Shown piece by piece: positions 18,437 to 27,796 of a DNA stretch of 64,000 nucleotides. Source of the DNA: Caulobacter vibrioides (GTDB lineage: Bacteria > Pseudomonadota > Alphaproteobacteria > Caulobacterales > Caulobacteraceae); NCBI RefSeq assembly GCF_002858865.1, contig NZ_PJRR01000008.1, positions 62,001 to 126,000 on the forward strand, in the 5' to 3' direction. The notes beneath the pieces are model-generated. The model made no database searches, was not told the origin of the DNA, and saw nothing but the letters and a program-made list of their open reading frames with translations. The position numbers were made by a program, and so were the translations under genes. Numbering within the stretch: position 1 is the stretch's first letter; each line of letters starts with the position of its first letter.

Positions 18437-19066
18437 TCAACCCGCCTGCGCCGCCCGCTCCCACTCTAGGAACTCCGGCGTCTGCAGCAGGCGATCCGAA
18501 TAGCCCTGCGCCGCGCCGGCGTCGCCATAGTCGGCCAGGCGGACGTCGTAGGTGCGGAACCGCGTCGCCACCGGCGTGTAGAACGCATCAGCGATCGACC
18601 AGTCGCCCAGCAGGAACGGACCATGCGAGCGGGCCAGCAGCCCGGTCCACAGCGCCACGATGCGGCGGACGTTCTTCTGCGTGGCTTCGGAGAGGTCGAG
18701 CGCCCGGGGCGGCTCGTCCAGCGCCATCGGGCATTCGCCGCGCAGCGCCTGAAAGCCCGAATGCATCTCGGCGCACGCCGAACGACCCAGCGCGCGCAGC
18801 ACCGGATCGTCCGGCCAGAGCTTCGCGTCCGGATACCTTTCCGCCAGGTACTCGCAGATCGCCAGCGAGTCCCAGATCACCAGATCGCCGTCGCGTAGGG
18901 CCGGCGCCAGGCGGCTGGGCGAGATGCGGCCGATGTCGTCGCCGGTGGCCTCACCCCGGCGCAGCTCGACCTCGATCTCGGTGAACGCCGCGCCCGCGCG
19001 CTTGAGCGCCAGCCAGGGCCGCAGCGACCAGCTTGACCACCGCTTGGTGCCGATCACGAGTTCCAC
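18437..19066 (-). CDS. Glutathione S-transferase family protein
   Basis: 209 residues. N-terminal thioredoxin-fold domain (about 1-80) with RWSSWSLRPWLALKRAG at the glutathione-site helix and the conserved WDSLAICEYLAERYPDAKLWP. A helical C-terminal domain carries GDWSIADAFYTPV, the N-capping motif of GSTs. It probably conjugates or isomerises with glutathione in the cytosol. It lacks the Ser-Ser-Cys motif of zeta-class maleylacetoacetate isomerases, so it is not an obvious MaiA for the tyrosine pathway at 59-64 kb. Start is GTG 19066. Confidence 0.85.
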   Translation of the reverse strand: MELVIGTKRWSSWSLRPWLALKRAGAAFTEIEVELRRGEATGDDIGRISPSRLAPALRDGDLVIWDSLAICEYLAERYPDAKLWPDDPVLRALGRSACAEMHSGFQALRGECPMALDEPPRALDLSEATQKNVRRIVALWTGLLARSHGPFLLGDWSIADAFYTPVATRFRTYDVRLADYGDAGAAQGYSDRLLQTPEFLEWERAAQAG

Positions 19067-19141
19067 GCCACGCTCCTGAAAGCTGTTTCGAAAATGCCGG
19101 ATGGCGTTCCGGCTTAGCCTGCGTTTATGGTGCGCTCAACG

Positions 19142-19159
19142 ATTAGAACAAATGTTCGA
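19142..19159 (+). promoter_or_regulatory. 18-bp motif shared upstream of two MFS genes, copy 1
   Basis: ATTAGAACAAATGTTCGA, containing GAACA-AA-TGTTC as an inverted repeat, 14 bases before the start codon. A 17/18 match lies at the same place before the next transporter gene (20690-20707). Possible operator or conserved leader; function inferred only. Confidence 0.4.
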
Positions 19160-19173
19160 GGGAGAGAGAGTCC

Positions 19174-20508
19174 ATGGCGCAACCCGCCACGCCGTCGCCC
19201 GTTATCGCGCCCGTATCGACGGCCTATCGTCGATATGCCCTTTGGGTGCTGCTGATCATCTACACCCTGAACTTCCTGGACCGGCAGGTGGTCAACATCC
19301 TGGCCGAGCCGATCAAGCGTGACCTCGGCCTGGCCGACTGGCAGCTGGGCATGATGACCGGCCTGGCCTTCGCGATCTTCTACACCGTGCTGGGCATTCC
19401 GATCGCCCGGATGGCCGAGACCAAGAACCGCCCCTACATCATCGGCATCTCGGTCGCGGTTTGGAGCGCCTTTACGGTGGTCTGCGGCTTCGCCCAGAAC
19501 TTCTGGCAGCTGATCCTGGCCCGGATCGGCGTGGGCGTCGGCGAGGCCGGCTGCACCCCGCCGGCTCACTCGCTGATCAGCGACTATGTGCCCAAGGAAA
19601 AGCGGGCCAGCGCCATCGCCTTCTATTCGATCGGCACGCCGCTGGGCACCCTGGCCGGCATGGCGATGGGCGGACTGGTGGCCGACGCCTATGGCTGGCG
19701 GGTGGCCTTCATGGTCGCCGGCGCGCCGGGCCTGCTGTTCGCGCTGGTCGCCGCCTTCACCCTGGTGGAACCGCGCAAGAAGCTGGCCGCCGAAATGGCC
19801 GCCCGCGCCAGCACTCAGATCAGCTTCGCCGCCGCCCTGGCGGTGCTGGCCACCAAGAAGACCTTCTGGCTGGTGGCCCTGGCCGCCTCGGTCAAGGCGT
19901 TCATCGGCTATGGCCACGCGCCCTTCACCGCCTCGTTCTTCTTCCGCGTCCATGGCGTCGAGATCGCCGAACTGGCCGCAAGCTTTGGCCTGAAGTCGGC
20001 CGGCTTCCTGGGCCTGGCCCTGGGCCTGATCGGCGGCACCGCCGGCGTGATCGGCGCCTGGCTGGGCGGGGTCTTCGCCGACCGTCTGGGGGCCAAGGAT
20101 CTGCGCGCCTACGTCACGGTGCCGGCGATCGCCTCGCTGATCACGATCCCGATCTTCGTCATCGCCATGAGCCTTGAGGCGCCGATGGTGGCGATCAGCC
20201 TGCTGGCGATCAACGCCCTGCTGGGCACGCTCTGGTATGGTCCGGTCTATGCGACCGCCCAGAGCATCGTTGACCCGGCCCTGCGCGCCACGGCCTCGGC
20301 CGTGCTGCTGCTGATCATCAACCTGATCGGGCTGGGCCTGGGTCCGCTGGCCGTCGGCTTGCTCAGCGACATCCTGGCTGGACCGGTGGGACTGGGTGAG
20401 GCTCAGGGCGTGCGCTGGGCCCTGATCATCTCGGCCAGCCTGGGACTGGTCGCGTTCGGCCTGTTCTGGGCCGCCCGCAAGACCATCCGCGACGAGATGG
20501 TCAGCTGA
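19174..20508 (+). CDS. MFS transporter, spinster-like
   Basis: 444 residues with about 12 predicted membrane helices. N-terminal motif YTLNFLDRQVVNILAEPIKRDLGL and the loop GVGVGEAGCTPPAHSLISDYVPKEKR are typical of the spinster-type major facilitator family common in sphingomonads and caulobacters. The direction and substrate cannot be deduced. ATG 19174 follows a strong GGGAGAGAGAG ribosome site. It is a clear paralogue of the next gene, including the leader motif, so the pair arose by duplication, now separated by a family A repeat. Confidence 0.88.
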   Translation: MAQPATPSPVIAPVSTAYRRYALWVLLIIYTLNFLDRQVVNILAEPIKRDLGLADWQLGMMTGLAFAIFYTVLGIPIARMAETKNRPYIIGISVAVWSAFTVVCGFAQNFWQLILARIGVGVGEAGCTPPAHSLISDYVPKEKRASAIAFYSIGTPLGTLAGMAMGGLVADAYGWRVAFMVAGAPGLLFALVAAFTLVEPRKKLAAEMAARASTQISFAAALAVLATKKTFWLVALAASVKAFIGYGHAPFTASFFFRVHGVEIAELAASFGLKSAGFLGLALGLIGGTAGVIGAWLGGVFADRLGAKDLRAYVTVPAIASLITIPIFVIAMSLEAPMVAISLLAINALLGTLWYGPVYATAQSIVDPALRATASAVLLLIINLIGLGLGPLAVGLLSDILAGPVGLGEAQGVRWALIISASLGLVAFGLFWAARKTIRDEMVS

Positions 20509-20511
20509 CTG

Positions 20512-20631
20512 AAAATCCTCCCCCAAGCGGGGGAGGTGTCCGCTCGAAGAGACGACGGAGGGGGAAGCGGCAGGTTCAACAGAACTTCCCCCTCCGGCCT
20601 TCGGCCACCTCCCCCATCGGGGGAGGATTTT
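20512..20631. repeat. Intergenic inverted-repeat element, family A copy 2
   Basis: AAAATCCTCC (20512-20521) pairs with GGAGGATTTT (20622-20631). Internal sequence closely resembles copies at 18262 and 22225. It lies between the two MFS genes. Confidence 0.85.
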
Positions 20632-20689
20632 ACCGCCCGAAAATCCCCTCTGGCGCTTTGGCTTCCGCTCGGTCACAGTCCCTCAAACA

Positions 20690-20707
20690 ATTAGAACAAA
20701 TGTTTGA
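20690..20707 (+). promoter_or_regulatory. 18-bp motif shared upstream of two MFS genes, copy 2
   Basis: ATTAGAACAAATGTTTGA, one mismatch from the copy at 19142, 16 bases before the start codon at 20724. Confidence 0.4.
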
Positions 20708-20723
20708 ACGGGAGAGACACAGG

Positions 20724-22217
20724 ATGGCCGAGGCCCACGCGTCCGGCGGTGATCGGCCGCTCTACTCCAATGGCTACAAGGCTGCGGTGCTGGGGCTGCT
20801 GCTCGCCACCTACACCTTCAACTTCATCGACCGGACCATCATCTCGACCATCGGTCAGGCCATCAAGGTCGACCTCAAGCTCACCGACACGCAGTTGGGC
20901 TTGCTGGGCGGGCTCTATTTCGCCCTGCTCTACACCATCCTGGGCATTCCGATCGCCCGCCTGGCCGAGCGCTTCAACCGGGTGACGATCATCTCGGTGT
21001 CGCTGGTGATCTGGTCGGGCTTCACCGCCCTGTGCGGCGCAGCCGCCAACTTCGCCCAGCTGGCCCTGTTCCGCTTTGGTGTCGGGGTCGGCGAGGCCGG
21101 CTGCTCGCCGCCCAGCCACTCGTTGATCAGCGACTATTACGAGCCCAAGAAGCGGGCCACGGCCTTGTCGATCTATTCTTTCGGCATCCCGCTGGGCACG
21201 ATGTTCGGCGCGGTCGCCGGCGGCTGGCTGGCCCAGGAGTTCAGCTGGCGCGTCGCCTTCGTCATCGTCGGCCTGCCCGGCATCCTGCTGGCGGTGATCG
21301 TCAAGCTGGTCGTCAAGGAGCCGCCGCGCGGCCATTCCGAGATCGTCGAACGCCCGCTCGAAGCCGAGGACGTCGTGGTCGAGCCCGCCAAGCCGGCGTT
21401 CTCGATGGCCAACGAGTTCAAGGAGCTGTGGGCGGTCACCAAGATCCTGTTCGGCAAGTGGCCGGTTCTGCACATGGTGCTGGGCGTGACCATCGCCTCG
21501 TTCGGCGCCTACGGCTCGGGGGCCTTCGTGCCGTCGTACTTCGTCCGCGCCTTTGACCTGGGCCTGGCCCAGGTGGGCCTGATCACCGGCCTGATCGGCG
21601 GCTTCTCGGCGGGCGTCGGCACCCTGGTCGGCGGCTTCCTGAGCGACTGGGCCGGCAAGCGCAGCGCCAAGTGGTACGCCCTGACCCCCGCCATCGGCCT
21701 GATCCTGTGCACGCCGATCTATATTCTGGCCTATCTGCAGACCGACTGGCAGACCACCGCCCTGATCCTGCTGGTCCCCGGCATCTTCCACTACGTCTAC
21801 CTCGCCCCGACCTTCGGCGTTGTGCAGAACTCGGTCGAGCCGCGCCGCCGGGCCACGGCGACGGCCCTGCTGTTCTTCTTCCTGAACATCATCGCCCTGG
21901 GCATCGGCCCGGTCTTCACCGGCTGGCTCATCGACCACCTGGCGCAATTCCACTTCAACAACCCCGGCGGCGGCGTGATCGCCAGCGTGCTGGGCTCGTT
22001 CGGCGGCGAAGCGGGCCAAAGCTTCGCCAGCGCCTGCCCGGGCGGCATCGCGCCCAAGGGCGCTTCGGCCGAGCTGGTCGCCCAGTGCAAGACCACCCTG
22101 TCGGTGGCCAGCCAGCAGGGCATCATCGTCTCGCTGTGCTTCTACGCCTGGGCCGGCCTGCACTACGCCCTGGCCGCGATCGGCATGGTCAAGCACTTCG
22201 AGGCGCGCAAGGCTTGA
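20724..22217 (+). CDS. MFS transporter, spinster-like (paralogue of preceding gene)
   Basis: 497 residues from ATG 20724, preceded by GGGAGAG; the frame is open further upstream to 20658, but those codons run through the shared leader motif. About 12 membrane helices. YTFNFIDRTIISTIGQAIKVDLKL and GVGVGEAGCSPPSHSLISDYYEPKKR match the same motifs in the 19174-20508 transporter. It is about 50 residues longer: an extended central loop (about 210-240) and an inserted loop before the last helix containing two cysteines. Substrate unknown. Confidence 0.88.
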   Translation: MAEAHASGGDRPLYSNGYKAAVLGLLLATYTFNFIDRTIISTIGQAIKVDLKLTDTQLGLLGGLYFALLYTILGIPIARLAERFNRVTIISVSLVIWSGFTALCGAAANFAQLALFRFGVGVGEAGCSPPSHSLISDYYEPKKRATALSIYSFGIPLGTMFGAVAGGWLAQEFSWRVAFVIVGLPGILLAVIVKLVVKEPPRGHSEIVERPLEAEDVVVEPAKPAFSMANEFKELWAVTKILFGKWPVLHMVLGVTIASFGAYGSGAFVPSYFVRAFDLGLAQVGLITGLIGGFSAGVGTLVGGFLSDWAGKRSAKWYALTPAIGLILCTPIYILAYLQTDWQTTALILLVPGIFHYVYLAPTFGVVQNSVEPRRRATATALLFFFLNIIALGIGPVFTGWLIDHLAQFHFNNPGGGVIASVLGSFGGEAGQSFASACPGGIAPKGASAELVAQCKTTLSVASQQGIIVSLCFYAWAGLHYALAAIGMVKHFEARKA

Positions 22218-22224
22218 GGTTGAA

Positions 22225-22346
22225 AATCCTCCCCCGGCGGGGGAGGTGTCGGCTCAAAGAGACGACGGAGGGGGAAGAGGCGAGGTCGGCAGAACTTCCC
22301 ACTCCGTCCGCTGCGCGGACACCTCCCCCGCTGGGGGGAGGATTGG
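22225..22346. repeat. Intergenic inverted-repeat element, family A copy 3
   Basis: Opens with AATCCTCCCCC and closes with GGGGGGAGGATT, with the same GACGGAGGGGGAAG core as the other two copies. It separates the second MFS gene from purB. Confidence 0.85.
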
Positions 22347-22404
22347 CCTAAGTAATAAGCCTCTTCCCTTGACTCAGCGACCTGCCCGGCCGAAACGCCC
22401 GCCC

Positions 22405-23715
<1,311 letters not shown>

Positions 23716-23717
23716 GC

Positions 23718-24461
23718 ATGAGCCAGCCGCCGGTCCTGCGCCTCAATCCCGCGCTGGATCCGGCGGCGTTCGCGCCCGCCTACGCCCGCGACGGCGTGGT
23801 GCGCATCCCCGAGGTGTTCGAGCCCGAGGTCGTCGATCGTCTGGCAGGCATCCTCGAACAGACCATCGACTGGGACATCATCTGCTCGAATGAGCGCGGC
23901 GGCGCCGAGGTGATCAGCCGCGCGCGCCGGGCCGAGCTGGGCGATCAGGCTGTGGCCGACCGCCTGCACGCGGCCACCCTGCGGGCCCGCAGCGGCTTCG
24001 CCTATGTCTATCTCGGCTATCCGATGATCGACGCCTTGGTGGCGGGGCGCGACCCCGGCCACCCGATCCACGCCCTGACCGCGTTCCTGAACAGCCCCGC
24101 GTTCATCGCCTTCGGCGCGGCCGTCACCGGCGAGACCGGCGTCACCAAGATCGACGGCCAGGCCACCTGCTATCGCCCCGGCGACTTCCTCACCCAGCAC
24201 GACGACACCGGGGTCGGCGAGCGCCTGGCCGCCTACACCCTGGGCCTGACGCGCCAGTGGCGGCCAGACTGGGGCGGTCAGCTGCTGTTCCACGACGACC
24301 AGGGTGACGTGACGCGCGGCTTCGCGCCGGCGTTCAACGTCCTGACCCTGTTCAAGGTGCCCCAGTCGCACTCGGTGGCGCCGGTCGCGCCCTATGCCGG
24401 GGCCCTGCGCCTGACGGTCACCGGCTGGCTGCGCAACGATCCGCCCAATGGACGCGGCTAA
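23718..24461 (+). CDS. 2-oxoglutarate/Fe(II)-dependent oxygenase (HalD/prolyl-hydroxylase-like)
   Basis: 247 residues. The iron triad is readable as H161-x-D163 (THE LTQHDD segment) and H218 (PQSHSV), with R231 as the likely 2-oxoglutarate anchor. The core is the double-stranded beta helix of the prolyl 4-hydroxylase type. The substrate may be a protein or a small molecule; relatives hydroxylate proline or histidyl residues of ribosomal proteins. ATG 23718 sits two bases after the purB stop, indicating co-expression, and its end overlaps the next gene by 14 bases. Confidence 0.75.
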   Translation: MSQPPVLRLNPALDPAAFAPAYARDGVVRIPEVFEPEVVDRLAGILEQTIDWDIICSNERGGAEVISRARRAELGDQAVADRLHAATLRARSGFAYVYLGYPMIDALVAGRDPGHPIHALTAFLNSPAFIAFGAAVTGETGVTKIDGQATCYRPGDFLTQHDDTGVGERLAAYTLGLTRQWRPDWGGQLLFHDDQGDVTRGFAPAFNVLTLFKVPQSHSVAPVAPYAGALRLTVTGWLRNDPPNGRG

Positions 24462-25023
24462 GCGGGGCTTCCCGCCGGTCGTCGACGCCAAGACTCGCGT
24501 GCTGATCCTCGGCAGCCTGCCCGGCGACGCCTCGCTGGCGGCCGGACAGTACTACGGCCATCCGCGCAACGCCTTCTGGCGGTTGATGGAGGGGGTGATC
24601 GACGCGCCGCTCGTCGCGCGCGCCTACGAGGATCGCCTGGTCACGCTGCGGGCGCACGGCGTCGGCCTCTGGGACGTGATCGAGACGGCGCGGCGGCCCG
24701 GCAGCCTGGACGCGGCGATCCGCGAGCCCGCAGCCAATGACCTCATGGCCTTGATCGACACCCTGCCCGCGCTGCGGCTCGTGGCCTTCAACGGGGGAAC
24801 CGCCGCCAAGCTTGGGACCCGGCTGATCGGCGACCGCGTCGCCACCCTGGCCCTGCCCTCCTCCAGCCCCGCCTATGCGGCGCGGACGTTCGCGCAGAAG
24901 GCGGCGGCCTGGGCCGCGCTCCGCGACGGGCTAGCCGAGACTTACAGTCGTCCTCACCCTGAGCCTGTCGAAGGGCCAGGACGGCCACCACGGCGTGGGC
25001 TCCCGGCGTCAAGACAGCCATAG
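24448..25023 (+). CDS. DNA-deoxyinosine glycosylase (UDG superfamily family 6-like)
   Basis: 191 residues. The motifs VLILGSLPGDASL and YYGHPRNAFWRLM match the hypoxanthine-DNA glycosylase branch of the uracil-DNA glycosylase superfamily; the Asn in RNAFW is the probable catalytic residue. It would excise deaminated adenine (hypoxanthine) from DNA. The closing motif is LPSSSPAYA (about residues 137-145). The natural domain ends near residue 165; the last 25 residues, beginning SRPHPEPVEG, are encoded by a dispersed repeat (24945-24975). The start overlaps the oxygenase gene. Confidence 0.78.
   Translation: MDAAKRGFPPVVDAKTRVLILGSLPGDASLAAGQYYGHPRNAFWRLMEGVIDAPLVARAYEDRLVTLRAHGVGLWDVIETARRPGSLDAAIREPAANDLMALIDTLPALRLVAFNGGTAAKLGTRLIGDRVATLALPSSSPAYAARTFAQKAAAWAALRDGLAETYSRPHPEPVEGPGRPPRRGLPASRQP
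24945..24975. repeat. Dispersed repeat fragment, coding for C-terminal tail
   Basis: 31 bases identical to 56271-56301 (core CACCCTGAGCCTGTCGAAGG). It lies inside the glycosylase gene and supplies its PHPEPVEG tail. Confidence 0.85.
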
Positions 25024-25056
25024 AAAAAGGGCCGCCCCGGTTGGGAGCGGCCCCTT
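25024..25056. terminator. Bidirectional hairpin terminator
   Basis: GGGCCGC (25029-25035) pairs with GCGGCCC (25047-25053). It is preceded by AAAAA (25024-25028), which gives the T-run for leftward transcripts, and followed by CTTGT. It lies between the convergent glycosylase and DUF1476 genes. Confidence 0.75.
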
Positions 25057-25084
25057 GTCTTGTCCAGAGCGACGCTCCGAACGC

Positions 25085-25399
25085 CTACTCAGACTTGATC
25101 TGCTCGCGGGCTTGGGCCAGCAGCTCAGCCATCTTCATGCGGACCTCGCCCTCGGTGGTCGAGACGCCGGCGCCCTTCAGGTCCTCGAAGACCTTGCGCA
25201 GCACGTCCTCGTCGCCCGGCTGTTCGAAGTCGGACTTCACGACGGCGCGCGCGTATTCTTCCACAGTCGCCAGGCCCATCAGGCCGGCGGCCCATTCGCC
25301 CAGCAGGCGGTTACGGCGCGCGGTCGCCTTGAACTCCAGTTCCTGGTCGTGCGCGAACTTGCGTTCGAAACCCTGTTCGCGTTCGTCGAAGGTGGTCAT
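25085..25399 (-). CDS. DUF1476 protein, F1Fo-ATPase inhibitor zeta-subunit family
   Basis: 104 residues, all-helical and charged. It begins MTTFDEREQGFERKFAHDQEL, the hallmark of the alphaproteobacterial DUF1476/zeta family, whose N-terminal stretch in Paracoccus blocks rotation of F1-ATPase. The rest forms the four-helix domain (WAAGLMGLA, DFEQPGDEDVLRKVFEDL, KMAELLAQA). ATG 25399. A single gene, convergent with the glycosylase. Inhibitory strength varies between species and cannot be read here. Confidence 0.88.
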   Translation of the reverse strand: MTTFDEREQGFERKFAHDQELEFKATARRNRLLGEWAAGLMGLATVEEYARAVVKSDFEQPGDEDVLRKVFEDLKGAGVSTTEGEVRMKMAELLAQAREQIKSE

Positions 25400-25785
25400 G
25401 GAAGCCTCAAAGTCGCCAGCCTGTTGAGTCAGATCGGTCGATCTGGCCCAATAGGCTCTAATTCCAAATCATTTTGAGCATGATGGTCGCCAAAACCGGC
25501 GTCCACTTTCGGCTATCATGCTCCTACGCGGGCTGCATATATCGTGGCGCTCGTCGCTGCAATCGGCGGATAAGCCGCAGGCGACGTTTCGTATCTATCG
25601 TAGACCAAACTCCCGCCGTTAGTTTGCGAACACCGGCTCATTCGGGTACGGTCGTGAGGAATTTTTAAGTGAGCGGCCTTGAGTCGAACGCCGCGCGCAG
25701 CTATCGGCCGCGCGCGCTTTTCGTTTTCCGGGAAGATCCTGGGCTGAGGCGGCGCGCGATTCCGGAAAGGGCCTCGACGAGAGCC
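25400..25785. other. purC leader region without a gene
   Basis: 386 bases. It contains an inverted repeat at 25476-25523 and three GANTC sites for the cell-cycle methylase CcrM (25426-25430, 25681-25685, 25758-25762). Frames crossing it show no family sequence. The purC promoter must lie here; I cannot fix its boxes. Confidence 0.5.
25476..25523. repeat. Alphaproteobacterial-type palindromic repeat
   Basis: GAGCATGAT (25476-25484) pairs with ATCATGCTC (25515-25523). The middle, CCAAAACCGGCGTCCACTTT, resembles the widespread alphaproteobacterial repeat with an AAACCGG...TCCACTTT core. Confidence 0.6.
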
Positions 25786-26544
25786 ATGACGACCCGTCGC
25801 AAGAAGATCTACGAAGGCAAGGCCAAGATCCTTTACGAGGGGCCAGAACCCGGCACGCTGATCCAGTACTTCAAGGACGACGCCACGGCCTTCAACGCTC
25901 AGAAGAAAGCCGTCCTCGAGGGCAAGGGCGTCATCAACAACCGCATCAGCGAGTACATCATGACTCGCCTGAACGGCATCGGCGTCCAGAACCACTTCAT
26001 CCGCCGGCTGAACCTGCGCGAACAGCTGATCAAGGAAGTCGAGATCGTTCCGCTCGAGGTCGTGGTGCGCAACATCGCCGCCGGCTCGATCGCCACGCGC
26101 CTGGGCCTGACCGAGGGTCAGCCGCTGCCGCGCTCGATCATCGAGTTCTACTACAAGGACGACAAGCTCGGCGACCCGATGGTCACCGAGGAGCACATCA
26201 CCGCGTTCAACTGGGCCGCCACCCAGGAAATCGACGACATGATGGCCATGGCCCTGCGGGTGAACGACTACCTGTCGGGCCTGTTCGCCGGCGTCGGCAT
26301 CACCCTGGTGGACTTCAAGGTCGAGTTTGGCCGCATCTACGAGGGCGACTTCAGCCGCGTCATCCTGGCCGACGAGATCAGCCCCGACAGCTGCCGCCTG
26401 TGGGACACCGTGACCAACGAGAAGCTGGACAAGGACCGCTTCCGCCGGGATCTGGGCAATGTCATCGAAAGCTACACCGAGGTGGCTCGCCGCCTTGGCA
26501 TCATGAAGGAAATGCCGACCGTCATTCAGGGCGGCGTGCACTAG
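25786..26544 (+). CDS. purC: SAICAR synthetase
   Basis: 252 residues from ATG 25786. It opens [32 protein letters not shown], with conserved [17 protein letters not shown] and [11 protein letters not shown]. It joins CAIR with aspartate to give SAICAR, step 8 of IMP synthesis. A frame extension to 25669 lacks family sequence. purS follows 50 bases later, so the two are probably one transcript. Confidence 0.96.
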   Translation: MTTRRKKIYEGKAKILYEGPEPGTLIQYFKDDATAFNAQKKAVLEGKGVINNRISEYIMTRLNGIGVQNHFIRRLNLREQLIKEVEIVPLEVVVRNIAAGSIATRLGLTEGQPLPRSIIEFYYKDDKLGDPMVTEEHITAFNWAATQEIDDMMAMALRVNDYLSGLFAGVGITLVDFKVEFGRIYEGDFSRVILADEISPDSCRLWDTVTNEKLDKDRFRRDLGNVIESYTEVARRLGIMKEMPTVIQGGVH

Positions 26545-26594
26545 AAGCCTTCGGCGTTCGTCGCGACGCCCGCGTCGCGAAGGGAGAAGTTAGA

Positions 26595-26834
26595 GTGAAA
26601 GCCACCGTCCACGTGTTCCTGAAGCCCGGCGTTCTCGACGTTCAGGGCAAGGCTGTCGAAAACGCCCTGCACGGCCTGGGCTGGCCGTCGGTCAAGGACG
26701 CCCGCGTCGGCCGCGTCATCGAGTTCGACCTGGACGCCACCGACGCCGAAGCCGCCAAGGCCGAGGTCAAGACCATGTGCGAGAAGCTGCTCGCCAACAC
26801 GGTCATCGAAAGCTACCGCATCGACGTGGCCTGA
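26595..26834 (+). CDS. purS: FGAM synthase subunit PurS
   Basis: 79 residues from GTG 26595, chosen because it begins the family N-terminus MKATVHVFLKPGVLDVQGKA; AGGGAGAAG lies just upstream. PurS is the small dimeric subunit that links PurL and PurQ. Conserved features include GRVIEFDLD and a final segment with CEKLLANTVIESYRI. Normally purS abuts purQ; here purQ is about 3.5 kb downstream at 30327. Confidence 0.93.
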   Translation: MKATVHVFLKPGVLDVQGKAVENALHGLGWPSVKDARVGRVIEFDLDATDAEAAKAEVKTMCEKLLANTVIESYRIDVA

Positions 26835-26848
26835 GGGCTGTCACCAAT

Positions 26849-27079
26849 CCCTCTCTCTTTGAGAGAGGGAGGGGCCCGCGCCGAAGGCGTGGGAGGGTGA
26901 GTGGTTTCGTCCTTCCGGATTTCGCTCTTTCAACTCGGTCGCGCGGCTTGACCTGTGCGGCGTCGTAGCGGGCAGCAGTGACGCTCCGCCTTGGTCCTCT
27001 CGTGGCCTTCCGATACGTCGTAACCACTCACCCTCCCACCGCTTCGCGGCGGGTCCCTCCCTCTCTCAAAGAGAGAGGG
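26849..27079. repeat. Large inverted repeat, family B copy 1
   Basis: Left arm (from 26849: CCCTCTCTCTTTGAGAGAGG, then AGGGTGAGTGGTT) is mirrored by the right arm ending GAGAGAGGG at 27079. Loop of about 90 bases. The right arm overlaps the last codons of the tetR gene. Confidence 0.8.
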
Positions 27080-27710
27080 CTTCTGTTTTGCCCCCGAAAC
27101 TGACCCGCAACGTCACCAGGCTGGTCCGCCGGATCGGTTCCAGGTCCATGCCGGGATCGATCAGCAGCTGGGTCGAGACACCCAGCAGCAGCGACCCCAC
27201 CATCAGCGCCGCCGCGTCAGCGTCGAGATCCGGCCGGATGACACTCTCGGCCTGACCTCGAAGCACCATCGCTTCCAGACGCTGCTCGGCCTCCTTGTGG
27301 GCGGCGGCGAAGGGCGCGCGCAGGTCGGACATGTCGCCGACAGCCCCCGCCATCATCACGAAGTAAGCCCGTAGCTCCCCGTCCTGCGACAGGGTGGTCA
27401 GGAACGCGTCGACAAAGCCCAACACGGCCTCCAGACCGTTCATCTGGTCGAGACGCCGGTCGTCCATCTGCGCCTGAAGCCTAGCCTGCAGCCTGGCGAT
27501 CAAGGCCTCGATCAGCCCGTGCTTGGACCCGAACCGCTGGGTGGCCAGACCCCGGCTGTACCCCGCCCGCGCGCCGATGTTCTCGAAGGTGGCCGCCGCC
27601 ACCCCCTGTTCGGCGATCAGTTCGGCGGCGGCGCGCAGCAGTTCGGCCTCAGACTGCTGGCGGCGGTCGGACTGGGTGCGGCGCTCGGGGACCTTAAGGG
27701 ACGATGTCAT
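27066..27710 (-). CDS. TetR-family transcriptional repressor
   Basis: 214 residues from ATG 27710 (a longer frame to 27746 crosses the presumed operator). N-terminal helix-turn-helix at about 20-65: LLRAAAELIAEQGVAAATFENIGARAGYSRG and RFGSKHGLIEAL. The C-terminal ligand domain is helical (YFVMMAGAVGDMSD, LLLGVSTQLLID). It is divergent from the P450 gene across an 86-base gap with an inverted repeat, so it probably represses that operon until an unknown ligand binds. The stop codon and final residues come from the repeat at 26849-27079. Confidence 0.9.
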   Translation of the reverse strand: MTSSLKVPERRTQSDRRQQSEAELLRAAAELIAEQGVAAATFENIGARAGYSRGLATQRFGSKHGLIEALIARLQARLQAQMDDRRLDQMNGLEAVLGFVDAFLTTLSQDGELRAYFVMMAGAVGDMSDLRAPFAAAHKEAEQRLEAMVLRGQAESVIRPDLDADAAALMVGSLLLGVSTQLLIDPGMDLEPIRRTSLVTLRVSFGGKTEALSL

Positions 27711-27724
27711 CTTGCCGAACTTAG

Positions 27725-27750
27725 TTATTTGTTGGACAACAAGCAAATAA
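27725..27750. promoter_or_regulatory. Candidate TetR operator
   Basis: TTATTTG (27725-27731) and CAAATAA (27744-27750) form perfect 7-base arms around 12 bases. An offset inner TTG/CAA pair lies within. It is centred between the divergent tetR and P450 start codons. Confidence 0.6.
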
Positions 27751-27796
27751 TTGAGATGGCCGCAGAGCCATCCTCGGGAGGAACCAGGAGGCCTGC

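Noticed and set aside
18437..19066. Maleylacetoacetate isomerase for the tyrosine pathway
   Set aside because: The N-terminal motif is not the Ser-Ser-Cys zeta-class type and the gene is 40 kb away from the cluster.
25400..25785. Riboswitch in the purC leader
   Set aside because: No purine-riboswitch core is visible and these are not typical of alphaproteobacteria; the region is explained by a repeat.
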